64,000 nucleotides of DNA from Clavaria fumosa (lineage: Eukaryota; Basidiomycota; Agaricomycetes; Agaricales; Clavariaceae). The notes beneath the pieces are model-generated. The model did not search any database and had not been told where the DNA came from. It saw only the letters and a program-made list of their open reading frames with translations. Position 1 is the stretch's first letter. Every line of letters begins with the position of its first letter. Shown in pieces: positions 41,261-51,113 of this stretch. Made by a program: the position numbers and the translations under genes. The stretch lies in contig OX637800.1 in the NCBI GenBank assembly GCA_951802425.1, positions 2,418,001-2,482,000 on the forward strand, given 5' to 3'.

Positions 41261-42689
41261 ATGGCGTCGCACGACCAACCCCCTCACCCCGAGCTCGGAC
41301 AGTCACCCAACCCTTACGCACCTACGACCGCGACTGAAGCAGCGCGTATAGTTTCTCCGCCACCAGAGGGGGACACTGGCAGCCATGCCGCCAACGCTGA
41401 AACGGCGCGCGTTTCCCTCGTTTCATCCACTGTCGCCCCCGCCCCTCCCGCAGTTACAATGCCCCCTCGTTTAGTTCCCACCGCTGCTTCTCCTTCTGCA
41501 CTTGCCCCAGCCCCTCTCCCTCCCGCGCCCCCCCCAGCTGCCTTCATCAGCCCGCGTCCGATGCCACTCAGTAGTCCGAGCTCACAAAGAGACCCTTTCG
41601 AGGACAAGTCATCCGAAGAGGCCGCCCCCGAGTCCCGCGGCCCTCCTCGTAGCAGATCTGCCTCAAATCACTTGCTTCGGGGCGAGTCTGGCCACTCAGT
41701 GCGCAGACCCCCCATAAATACTAGGGCCAGCAGAAGACAATCACTTCCGTTTGTAGAGCTTGAAAATGTGCCGACGATACAAGAGCACGAACACGTAGGT
41801 ACCTGTTTATATCTGTTTGTGTATCGAAGACCTGTAATTCGGCTCCCAATTTGGCTGACATGGGAATTTTTCCTAGCCGTCCCTTTTGACCCTCAGGGAC
41901 CGACTCAAGCCAACTATTGAAGCCGCCGATGCACAACGCCAGAAGAGCGAACGTCAAGGTGAGCAATAGCCGCTAGTCGGTGTCTCCTTTCGTCTTAACT
42001 AATTCGGAAGTTGATCGATCGATCGATCGTGGTCCTTAGCTTATATAAGCCGCTGGTTGCTGAATATCGCCATAATGGGACAGGTGCTTGTCGGGTCTCT
42101 GACGACTGGTATCGCTGCTGCACTCGCAGGTAACAAGAAGGTGAGCTCTTCGACAACCAATAGGTTTTTTGGTTCAACTTTGACTGACTTAACTGAATTA
42201 ATCCCAGGCAGGTTTTGCGACCTCTGTCTTAGGCGAGCATTTTGACCCAACTCCGACCCGTTCCCTCTGTTCTAATTTCCGTTTCGTATCTGACAGGAGC
42301 TATATCCACTGTCATAGCCTCATTTTTGGCGACGTCGCGCGCGTCAGGCGAGCCAGAGGCGTCGGTCGCGCGTGTCAAGGATCTCGAACACTTTCTGCGC
42401 GACTGCAACGCGTTCGCTATGGACTATGGCGAATGCATTACGAGAGCGCATGACGATGAACTGTTCAAGCTCAGGGGCCGCTTCGAGACTCTCCTTGGTA
42501 ATTTCGACCGGTGAGCGTCTACTCCCCATTTAATCTTTCTCAACGGCTTGTGACCGTATCTTGAGTGTCACTTATCTTTCATTGTGCTTTCTGGTGTTGA
42601 GTTTCTCACAACCGTTTCTCCGTTACAGCAAAGACAAAGAAGTTCGCAACGATAAGGACCGCGAGAAGGACCCCACGCCGCCCGTGTAA
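41261..42689 (+). CDS. Fungal SLATT-domain two-TM protein
   Basis: SLATT (SMODS and SLOG-associating 2TM effector) proteins are predicted membrane-active effectors in prokaryotic nucleotide-triggered immunity; fungi have their own branch of unknown function. Six exons: 41261-41794, 41877-41958, 42040-42140, 42208-42232, 42297-42510 and 42629-42689, giving 338 residues. Residues 1-170 are disordered and Pro/Ser/Ala-rich. The domain begins LTLRDRLKPTIEAADAQRQ. TM1 is WLLNIAIMGQVLVGSLTTGI; TM2 is ATSVLGAISTVIASFLATSR. The characteristic tail follows: GEPEASVARVKDLEHFLRDC, AFAMDYG. A charged C-terminus (KDKEVRNDKDREKDPTPPV) ends at TAA 42687-42689. The fourth intron (42233-42296) appears to use a GC donor (GCGAGC). 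No signal peptide is seen. Confidence 0.85.
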
Positions 42690-43207
42690 CGGACGTTTGT
42701 TGCAGGACGCACCCGGCACTTGGTTTCGGCACGGTCTCATATGCACAACTTACGTATGACTCTCGTTCGCGCCACGACGGCGTGGGGGATTTGGGGCGAG
42801 GAGAAGGGGAACATTCACGGCCCAGGGAGCAGGAGGAGAGACTCCCCAAGCGTTGATGTCTCCCACGTCTAATCTCCTCATGAGTAGTATGATTTTTTTT
42901 TGCAAGCTTAGCTTCGGACATTCTGTTACTCCATGGCCGTCCATTTGTTGTTGTCAAACTGTCATTTCAACCTCCATGACCCTGCAGGCTATTTTTTTTT
43001 TGTTGCCCTCGTGCCCTCCCTGGATTTGTCTCTGCAATTAGTCAATTTGCTCCGATCTCCTTTCCATTCCATACAATCGGTCTTCATTGCATGTCTTACA
43101 CAAAGAGCATTTCCAACTCCAGTCCCCGTAAAACGTAATAATTTGAAAATCGAGGTTTTAGACGGCAATTCACATTCAGGAGTGGCGCGAACCTTTGCCC
43201 AAGCCAA
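42690..43207. other. Intergenic region between SLATT and ASXH genes
   Basis: 518 bp between two genes in the same direction, with T-rich runs. It probably holds the SLATT 3' UTR and the ASXH promoter. I see no other feature. Confidence 0.5.
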
Positions 43208-44670
43208 ATGAGTGATCCACCGCTGACATCCTCAGGCCGACCCAAGCGCAGCATCGTCTGTCCCGCGCGGTACTCGGGCGACGGTGCCCCCAGCTCCTCT
43301 GCAAGCCATCCAGCGCGCTCTCCGAGGCCGAAGGCCCGACCCCGCAAGCGTAAAGCGGGCGGGGATGACGACGATGACCAGAGCAGCTCAGATAACGATA
43401 GTGACGACGACGACGATGGCGAGAGCAGCTCAGATAACTATGGTGGTGACAACAACGGTTCAAACTACGAGCTCTACTACCTCCTACATAACCCACAGAG
43501 CATGCTCACGCAGCTCGACATTTCCGTGAGTTCGACGCATCACACTTATCTACCTCACACTGCTACTAAAAAAAACATACCAGGACCTGATCAACGCAGA
43601 CACATGGGGCGCCCTCTCACCCAGCGCACGGGCGCACCTCGCGCGCCTCCTCCCGCCCACGGCGTTCTCCGACTACAAAGGAACGCTCGACGCGTCTCAC
43701 CCGTCGCAACGTGCCCCCCTCCCCACCGCCAATCACCAAGCGCCGCCATCCCCTTCGTCTTCGTCATCGCCATCGTCGACACACGATCCCGCGCTCCTCC
43801 TCCCCGCGTTCTTCAGCGACTCACACTTCCTCGGCGCAGCACACACCTTCCAGACACACCTCAGCGGCGCCCTCCTGGGCGCGCCCGCAGGCGCCATCGC
43901 GCGCCGCTGGCTCTCGGGCGTGCGCGCGGGGCATGTGCACTTCCCGTGGAAGGACGAGATGTGGGCGAGGGAACATCGCGAGGGGTTCGAGGGGGAGAGG
44001 GATGACGACGGCGGCGACGGTGGGGAGGACCGCCCGGGTGCTAGGGCTGGGTGAGTGTTTGTCTCTTGTTCGCTGCCATACGGAGTTCGCCCGGACTGGA
44101 CGCTGACTGAGACATTCCTTCCCCACCACTGTAGACATGCGGTGGAGCTTCGCCTGCGTGATCTCCTCAAGCACGGCGTCCTCCGCGCCGGGGACTTGCT
44201 CGCGTACAAGCGCGTGTTCACGATGCCCGGACTCACGGTCGAGAAAGATGTCATCGTATGGGTTTATTTTTTCTCACCCCACTCTGCCAGGAAACCTCAC
44301 ACAGTCCGCTCTCCCCGCCCAGATTGAAACAATAGATCCCAAGACACATTGCATAACCGTGCTCATCCCGCCAGGGACGCTGACGCGCGTGCGCACGCAA
44401 CCCGACGCGCTGATGCGACGGGCGACAGTGTCCTCGCCGACGCAGCTCGAGTCGGCCATTCTGGACGTTGACGGGCGGGTAGAGCGCAGCCAGCGGCCGC
44501 GCGGGAACGCATGGAAGTCCTTCGTGGTGTGGCGGCCGTGCACTGCTGCGCATGTGCAAGGGCGCGGCGACATGGAGACGAGAGGAGAGGACGGGGAGGA
44601 TACTCAGGCTGGAAGAGAAAATTGTGGAACGTTGTTCTATTTGAGGGGCTGTTTGTATCAGGAGCGGTGA
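43208..44670 (+). CDS. ASXH (DEUBAD) domain protein with RAMA-like C-terminus
   Basis: Predicted chromatin adaptor for a UCH-family deubiquitinase. Exons 43208-43525, 43584-44050, 44135-44255 and 44323-44670 give 417 residues. The N-terminus is basic (RPKARPRKRKAG) and then acidic (Asp/Ser tracts). The Asx homology domain runs from YELYYLLHNPQSMLTQLDIS through DLINADTWGALSPSARAHLA, RLLPPTAFSDYKGTLDASHP and SHFLGAAHTFQTHLSGALLG. Further on, VELRLRDLLKHGVLRAGDLL, YKRVF, the SSPTQLESAILDVDG segment and NAWKSFVVWRP follow the pattern of a RAMA domain, a fold first noted with DNA adenine methylases. In animals ASXL partners BAP1 in PR-DUB; the UCH gene at 24 kb is the natural candidate here. ASXH is confident; RAMA is my reading. 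Confidence 0.82.
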
Positions 44671-44993
44671 TGTCCGTATGTAGTGTGTAGACTCGGGAAG
44701 GCACAACTCTTTTTGCACAGCTCAGTTGACATTTGTGGAGATGATCCTAGCATCTCTGACAAAGGGTTATCCCTTTAACATTCCCTGACCAGACAAAGTG
44801 CTGGATGGCTACCCCTGGTCATCTGGACTGTCTATGAGACCCAGCACATGGGCTGTAGACCTGAAATGGTTGAGGAGGTGATTGCCCTTAACCAGCAAGC
44901 ACACCATGGGGCACCTGATGGCAGTTATAATATGACTGCCATGATAAAGATGCACTGGGCCATCAAGGAGGCCCAGAAGAATGCAGCAGCAGC

Positions 44994-45595
44994 TAGTGTT
45001 GCCACAGCTAGACTAGTCATGAGCCAGCTAGACCAACTGCAGCTAGTGACTACTCTAGCTGGTCTCAATTTGTCTTAGCTGTAGTCATAGCTGCAGCTAG
45101 TGAGTTTAGCTGACTATAGACATGGCTTAGCTGCCAACTCTTATATTATAATTATGTGTTCATTCTCACTGCTGTAATGCCCTGGTGGCCATGACACTGC
45201 AGTACTGCTACTTTGACTAATAATGCAATGCCACTACTATCACCAGTTACAACCCCTGTCACTGTCAGTTCATAAGCTGGTTCATATGCAACAAGCCTAA
45301 GAATGATAAAGTCAGCACAGCAGGGATAAAAAGGTGAGTTACAGCATGGCTAACAAGATAATAGAGCATTTAACAGTGAAATATTTGAAAGATAAAGTGC
45401 TATTCTCAACTTATTTCATTTGAAACTTTACATCAAACCTAGCCATAGCTTAGCTGCAGCTATCAGCTATAGAAATATCAATAGCCATAGTCGTAGCTGC
45501 TTTGTAGCCATAGCTGATTGCCAGCTAGGCTACAGCTACAATCAGCTATGGCTATGGCTATTAGTCAGCTACTAGTCATAGCTGTGGCAACACTA
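44994..45595. mobile_element. hAT-type MITE, copy 1
   Basis: 602 bp with terminal inverted repeats TAGTGTTGCCACAGCTA / TAGCTGTGGCAACACTA. It is flanked by a perfect 8-bp target-site duplication GCAGCAGC (44986-44993 and 45596-45603). Both ends are packed with AGCTA/TAGCTG words, as in hAT subterminal motifs. There is no coding capacity. A second copy in inverted orientation lies at 59,645-60,244. Confidence 0.9.
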
Positions 45596-45711
45596 GCAGC
45601 AGCTAAGCCAACCGGCTACTGAGGAACTGGAGAGTTCCTGCCAGGGTTGAGAAATTGGCTGACTGGGTGGCTCACCATCTGCAGGGGCAGATATTGTGAG
45701 AGGTCAGAGGG

Positions 45712-46170
45712 ATGGGTGACCCATCCCTGAAGGCAGGTCCTTCAGAAAGCACAAAAGGGGGAGCACTCTCCTATTTGTCATACCAGACATTGCCTCTGGC
45801 AATGACATTCCTGGAGTTGGAACACAAAAGCAACACTGACAGTCATGCAAATGATCAACAGGAGTGTGGAGTCTCTGTTGAAGAAATGGAGCTTTGGGAC
45901 AAGTCTGTGCTCACATGGGCACATGAGTATGTGCATACGGGGAATACCCCCTTGGATGACAATATCCAGCTAGCACTGGCTGAACAGGAGAAACCTCTCA
46001 TACCTCCCCAGATGTATGCACTCTTGGAGTGCATAGGATGCAATGTGCACCCCTGCCACATCCAGGCTGGAGAGCAGAGTGTGGATGAGCAGAGGGGCAA
46101 TATGCCCCTGGAAGACAGTGAGAGTGCACCCACCATACAGAACCCCCTGGGATTACCTATCAGGGATTAA
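45712..46170 (+). CDS. Unidentified 152-residue open frame in the LTR relic
   Basis: I do not recognise this protein. It runs from MGDPSLKAGPSESTKGGALS to a stop at 46168-46170, with an acidic middle and seven Cys residues without zinc-knuckle spacing. It lies 117 bp after MITE copy 1 and 445 bp before the LTR. Its low-CpG codon use differs from the host genes. It may be a leftover of the element's internal region or chance. Confidence 0.3.
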   Translation: MGDPSLKAGPSESTKGGALSYLSYQTLPLAMTFLELEHKSNTDSHANDQQECGVSVEEMELWDKSVLTWAHEYVHTGNTPLDDNIQLALAEQEKPLIPPQMYALLECIGCNVHPCHIQAGEQSVDEQRGNMPLEDSESAPTIQNPLGLPIRD

Positions 46171-46615
46171 CTATTTCCCAGATAGAAGGTGTGGGTCCCT
46201 CTCAAAAACAGAAGAAGAAAGTGGCCAGGTCATCACCCACTGGGACCTCAAAAAGGCCTGCTGAATCATTGCCTGACTGGAACAATGATGAAGGTGAGGC
46301 ACCACGCAACTATGAGCAGGGCTCAGATGCTTAGTCTGAGCCCTTCCTATCCCACAGGACAAGACAGTGGCACTTGGGGCACCCCCCACTGGGGTGTGCC
46401 ACTTGTGACATGCTGTCCAACTGGGGTAGGTCATGCAGACCAATGGGTAGGACCTGTCAGCACTAGGCAAAGGCCCCAGATGGGGATTGCACCTGGTGAG
46501 ATGGTGGCAACACTGCCCAGGACTGTGCCCCCCCCAAATTTACCTCATCATGCTTGTCATCCTGTGCATCAACCATGCATCATCTCTGGTTTGGGGCCTC
46601 CCCAGTGGGGGAGGG

Positions 46616-46883
46616 TGTAAGGCCATGGGCCTTCTTCTTTTATTCATTACATAAGTGTACATACCATATATAATTTATCTAGCACAGCTGCTCAGCTGTG
46701 CTTATGTCAGTGGCTCTGTGGAGGGGCCACTCACCTATATATACTGTGCTGTGACTGTACTAGAGGGTAGATCCCTCTTAGCTGAACTACATACTTCAAT
46801 ATACTGTTGAGTCCATAATGAAAGCTAATAATACACCAATCTCAGTGTCTCACATCTTTCAATATCTTCTATGGCATATTACA
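46616..46883 (+). repeat. Candidate LTR (3' or solo) of the relic
   Basis: The unit begins TGTAAGGCC and ends ATATTACA, giving a short TGTAA/TTACA inverted terminus. A polypurine tract abuts its left side. TATATATA-like promoter sequence (CTATATATACTG) lies inside at about 46,734-46,745. To its right TTCTTGGTGCAC resembles a primer-binding site, which leaves open whether it is a 5' or 3' LTR. Confidence 0.5.
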
Positions 46884-47029
46884 TTCTTGGTGCACAATTG
46901 ACATGTGGCAGTGGCAATTGATGAAATGCATAGTAAGAGCCATTAGGCTCACATGTGATGGAGTAACAGAACAAAATCTTGACAAAAACATATCTTGACT
47001 GTCTCTCTTCTTTAGTGCATCTATCTTTG

Positions 47030-47451
47030 ACAGATTGCATGGATGTTCTGGGCTAGGCAGTCTTTCCTGGCTTCCATCACATAAACTTTCAGCTCCTCTA
47101 CCTCATTGTGCTTCCCCTAATATGAATGTATCATCACCAGATTGTTATTGCTTAATTTAGTGTCAGGATGTTCTAGGCCAAGCACTCTTTCTGGCTTCCA
47201 TCACATGAACCTTGAGCTCCTCTGCCTCATTGTACTTCCCCTGACATGAATATGTGATTGCCAAATTGCCAATGCTTGTCAGAGTGTCAGGATGTTCTGC
47301 ACAAAGTACTCTCTTCCTGGCTTCCATGACATGAACTTCCAGCTCCTCTGCCTCTATATACTTCCCCTGATGTGAATATGTCATGGCCAAATTGTCAATG
47401 CTTTTCAGAGTGGATGGATGTTCTGGACCAAGCACTCTCCTCTTGGCTTCT
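47030..47451 (-). pseudogene. Decayed TPR array of an NLR-type gene
   Basis: Two intact 42-residue tetratricopeptide units are readable on the minus strand at 47163-47435: GPEHPSTLKSIDNLAMTYSH with QGKYIEAEELEVHVMEARKR, and AEHPDTLTSIGNLAITYSCQ with GKYNEAEELKVHVMEARK. At least two further units downstream (47,030-47,160) are recognisable but carry frameshifts and stops. This 'EHP.TL.S..NLA..Y..QGKY.EAEEL' repeat is typical of fungal NB-ARC/NACHT-TPR proteins and kinesin-light-chain-like TPRs. No nucleotide-binding domain is present. The array is cut off at 47,451 where the gypsy LTR starts, and it is CpG-poor like the relic beside it. Confidence 0.8.
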
Positions 47452-48837
47452 TGTTAGGGCCTGTCCTGTCTCGTAAGTAACACTGAAGGTCGACTTGTTG
47501 GTGACCAGTTCTAGAAACTCACTAAGACCAATCAACTGTTGAGCACAGTCAATAATGCTCGGTCCTGGAAGGTCGCGAGGATGTTTAAGAGAATGTGAGA
47601 ATGAAGAGAAACAAGTAAAGAGGAGGGAGACGTCGTTGAGAAGGTCGCGAAGCCGGTAGATGAAGTATAAAGAGGGAAAAGGACAAGTTGAGAGAAATAG
47701 ATAATCTTGAGAGGGTCGCGAAGTCAACCGACAAAATGTAAAGGAAGAAATAGATGAGGAGAAAGAAATAGACAATGTTAAGAGAGTCACGGGTGGTCGC
47801 AACAATGTCGAAAAGTGTATCAGTGAATGCAATGACTTTATCAACTGACGAGAGAACCTATGGGTTTGAAGGAATCAGTATCAAGATGGATAAGAGAGAA
47901 TACTTAAGCGCACGAGTTTATACAAGCACAGAGGATGAGTTAGAATAGAGTAGAAGTGTCTTGACAATCTTGAGGTCACCAAGAGAGACAAGACCTATCA
48001 ATCGCAATGATTCCAAGCTCAAAGGGCATTGTGGCCTCAAGCTTAAACCAAAGTGCGTCAATATCAAGTCTGCCCTACCGTAAGTACATGCGAGGCTTTA
48101 TATACGTACGTACAGAGAGTATAATGGAAAAGGAAAAGTACAGAGGTCACCAAGCAACAGAACTATAGTAGTACAGGGTATGGTCAATCATAAAGTGACT
48201 ATGGACATGTTCTACTAAGGTCGCGAGGGGTAAGGGAAACATAAGTAAGGTCGCAAACCTGACCGGTCATGGTCATGACTTAGTTAAATAATCATATGGG
48301 TAACTATAATCACGAAGAGATGCTTTGGTCATAATTATCATAGTTATAGATGACTGGGGAGAAGAAAGGGAGCATAATTCGAAGTAGTGCTCAACTGGCC
48401 ATCAGCAGTGTGTTTCATCATTAAGGTCGCGAGGTCCATGTGTGCGGTCACGTGAATGGTGGTAGTGACGCAAGTGATGCTTGGGCAGGAAGTCACATGG
48501 ATAATGCTGGTAATGCGGGTAACGCTAGTGACGTTGGTGGTGCTGTGCGGCAAGTCACGTGCCGGCTGAGAAAGATTGCATAACTGCATGTCGTGCCTCG
48601 ATTTGGCAGGTTCGGGTGGTAGACACACGTAGGGTAAGGTGGCGGGAGGTGACGCAGGTATAGTATGACAGTCGTGAGTGTTGTGTGAACGCAGTAGAGG
48701 TCGGGGAGGCTTTCGGAAGGGGATAGCGGGTTCCGGAAGTGTGTAGAGGAGTTCGCGAGGTTGTAGAGGGATGTCGGGAGGCTTGTAGGTGCTGGTAAAG
48801 TCGGTTTGGGCAAGGGAAAAATGGATGGGTCCTGACA
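47452..48837 (-). repeat. 3' LTR of the gypsy element
   Basis: 1,386 bp. Its termini are inverted repeats, TGTTAGGGCC at the left and GGTCCTGACA at the right (8 of 10 match when reversed). On the minus strand the polypurine tract GAAGGGGGGATAA ends directly at the LTR, which defines this as the 3' LTR. The word GGTCGCGA recurs many times through it. It lands in the TPR relic. Confidence 0.75.
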
Positions 48838-48952
48838 TTATCCCCCCTTCAAGCCTCGAGCCCTGCAAGAGTGAAGATCACATGACGATTAGTCAGCGCA
48901 ATGTTTGTTGATCAGGTCACGACACCCAAAAAATTTCCTAAGTCCAACCACC

Positions 48953-50936
48953 ATGGTCTCTTCCAACGTCCTCAAACGCACTGAAACTCAACTCGAGCAC
49001 GAGACACGTGTGTACGAAGAGTATGAAAGGGCCGAACCTGGCTGCAACAAAGAAGCTCTGGACCAGTTACTAACTCGGCAAAAGGAAGAACAGGCGCGTT
49101 GCGCCCGCATTCGTGAGGAAGTCGCAAAGCGTGAGGGGAAGAAGAGTAAGGTCGTGGGACGACGTCGCAGGGCCAAGCGGGTCGATGGGCGATGTTGCGG
49201 TTACGAACGAGGTGGCGGGTAGCGTTGCGAACTCCAGCGAGATGGGGGGTAACCCCGTGGGTGTAACAGATCTGTCGCCCGCAGAATTTTTAAAAGCATG
49301 GAAGAAAATCGGATCAGCAAAGGAAAATAAGGAGTGGAATGGGATGGAGCGAGAGGTGCATAGCAATATTTCTCACTCCATCTCGTTTCTAATCGTTGAA
49401 TCATAGGATTGTGACAACTGTGTCGCAAAGGGCTGGCAGTGCGAGCGCAGCACTGCCGGCAAATGTCATCAGTGCGTGGAGGATCATGGAAAATGCTTGT
49501 GGGTCCAGAAATTTCATTGATGGCATGTCAAAAACGAATACGGGTGGGATGATGCGCAGGTCGACGAGGCATTGAAGAGTGCGGAAGGGTCGACGACAGT
49601 AGTGGTGACGACACCGATGGTCGCGAGTCGCGTGGGGGCAAAACTCCCCACTTTACCGGTCCCGGAGACTCCGACACAAATGGGATGCGGGAAGTGGACA
49701 AGGGCGAGGTCGCGGTCGCCAATGCCTGGTCTGTCAAAAAGGCAAATTGTCAAGCCGTCGTTGTCGAGGGAGTTGGTGGGGGAAGAGGAGAAGGTCGCGG
49801 GGATTTTGGTCCCAAGGGTCAATCTCGAGAGGGAGCTCGCAATGCTTCGACAGCAAGTCACGGAGCCCACACAAAAGATAGTGTGGGTGCCAAAGTCCTC
49901 GAGGGAGGTGGAGCTGGAGGTGGAGTTGGTCGCGGTTAGGGATGAACTTGAGGAATTCGAAAGGAATTTCGAAATCCTCCAGAGGGATTACTGGAGTAAG
50001 TAATTGCTTTTTATGTTACTATGTCGCCAATTAAAATTTTGTATCATCCAGGGCAAGATGAAAAGTTGAAGGAGGCTCGTTGAGATTTGGAGATAGTGAG
50101 GGGGAGAGAGATGCGAAAGGGTGGAAAGGGTAAGTCCCAATATTTTTTTGGTATTCCGCAACTTTACTCAAGTCGCGAGTCTATAGGAAAGGGCAGAGAG
50201 GTTAAGGAGATGGGAGTCGACTCGACGAAGGTGTCCGCGTCCAGTGAGGTGGATGCAAAGGTCACGGAGTTGACGGCACAGAAGGAGGAGGTGGAGAAAG
50301 ATTTTGAGGCTCTCCATGGGGAATGGCAAGGTGAGTTTTATTTGTTTTTTATGCATACTTAAACTTATTTCTTCTTTTCCTTATTAGAACAAGAGGTCAA
50401 TCTCCGGGGAACGTGACGTGAGTTGGAAGAGGTGTGACTTGAGTTGGAGAAGTCGCGAGGAGACTACAAGGGTAAGTCCCGTAATTATGATGGTCAAAAT
50501 ATGTTGATCTTCATTTTCAGAGTCGTTGAAGATATTAGAGGAAGCGTGGGGAGAATCGCAGGAGATGAGGAGTGTTTTAGAAAAGTCGCATGGGGAGAAA
50601 GAAAGTAAGTGGCTCATTGGATTTAAAAGTGAGTTGATGTTTGACAGTCTGCTAGGGATGGATGGGGTTTTGCTGGTGTTACGTGGACGAATCAGCAAAT
50701 TCCGTGCATGGGGGCATCGCAGCTTAGAAGTGGTGTTCTTTGGTTATGAAGAGCTACTTCGTAAGCTATCGAGTGGGGTGGAGTTGTCATTGGTGACAAA
50801 ATGGGTGGAGAAGGAACAAGATCGATTGTGGGCCGAGTTAATGGGGTTCCTGCGAGTGGACCAGACCAGGCGATTGATCGAGGAGGAGGAGGGAGAGCAG
50901 ACAGGAGAAAAGTCGCAATGTGGAAGAGGTAGATGA
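48953..50936 (+). pseudogene. Antisense Zn2Cys6-like, coiled-coil gene carried by the gypsy element
   Basis: It lies between the 3' LTR and the chromodomain, opposite to pol. It starts MVSSNVLKRTETQLEHETRV, with a charged helical region (YEEYERAEPGCNKEALDQLL, ARCARIREEVAKREGKK), then AEFLKAWKKIGSAKENKEWN. An intron donor GTGCAT and acceptor CATAG (about 49,354-49,407) join the next exon, DCDNCVAKGWQCE with KCHQCVEDHGKC. The spacing C-x2-C-x6-C-x7-C-x2-C-x6-C is exactly that of a Zn2Cys6 cluster. Later exons are coiled-coil (VELEVELVAVRDELEEFERN; VTELTAQKEEVEKDFEALHG). It is broken by TGA at 50081, 50414 and 50435 and by an apparent frame change near 49,140. The function is unknown to me; a DNA-binding accessory protein of the element is a guess. 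Confidence 0.55.
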
Positions 50937-51113
50937 GGCGGAAGGGTCGCGAAAGGGGAAGGAAAGGGCTTGCAACCAGTAAATAGAATTTTTCTTGTTG
51001 TAATTTTATTGTGTATATGAATTGCTGTGAAATCCGGAGTGAGAAAGTGAAGACAAACGAAAAGGGGGCGAGGAAAATTATTGAGTTGCATGGGTCGTGC
51101 AGGGTTTTTTCAT

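Larger units (their letters stand above)
44671..46883 (+). mobile_element. Decayed, CpG-poor LTR-retrotransposon relic
   Basis: A purine-rich tract (GTGGGGGAGGG, 46605-46615) immediately precedes a 268-bp candidate LTR, so the internal part should lie to the left in plus orientation. Two open stretches remain: 44848-44993 (MGCRPEMVEEVIALNQQAHH, broken by the MITE) and 45712-46170 (MGDPSLKAGPSESTKGGALS, 152 residues, rich in Glu/Asp). Neither has a motif I recognise; they may be gag-like or a non-autonomous cargo. I count only about four CpGs between 44,700 and 47,455. No 5' LTR was found, so the left limit is arbitrary. Confidence 0.5.

Noticed and set aside
42012..42030. (GATC) tandem as a regulatory site
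   Set aside because: It is a short simple repeat inside a SLATT intron and has no supporting context.
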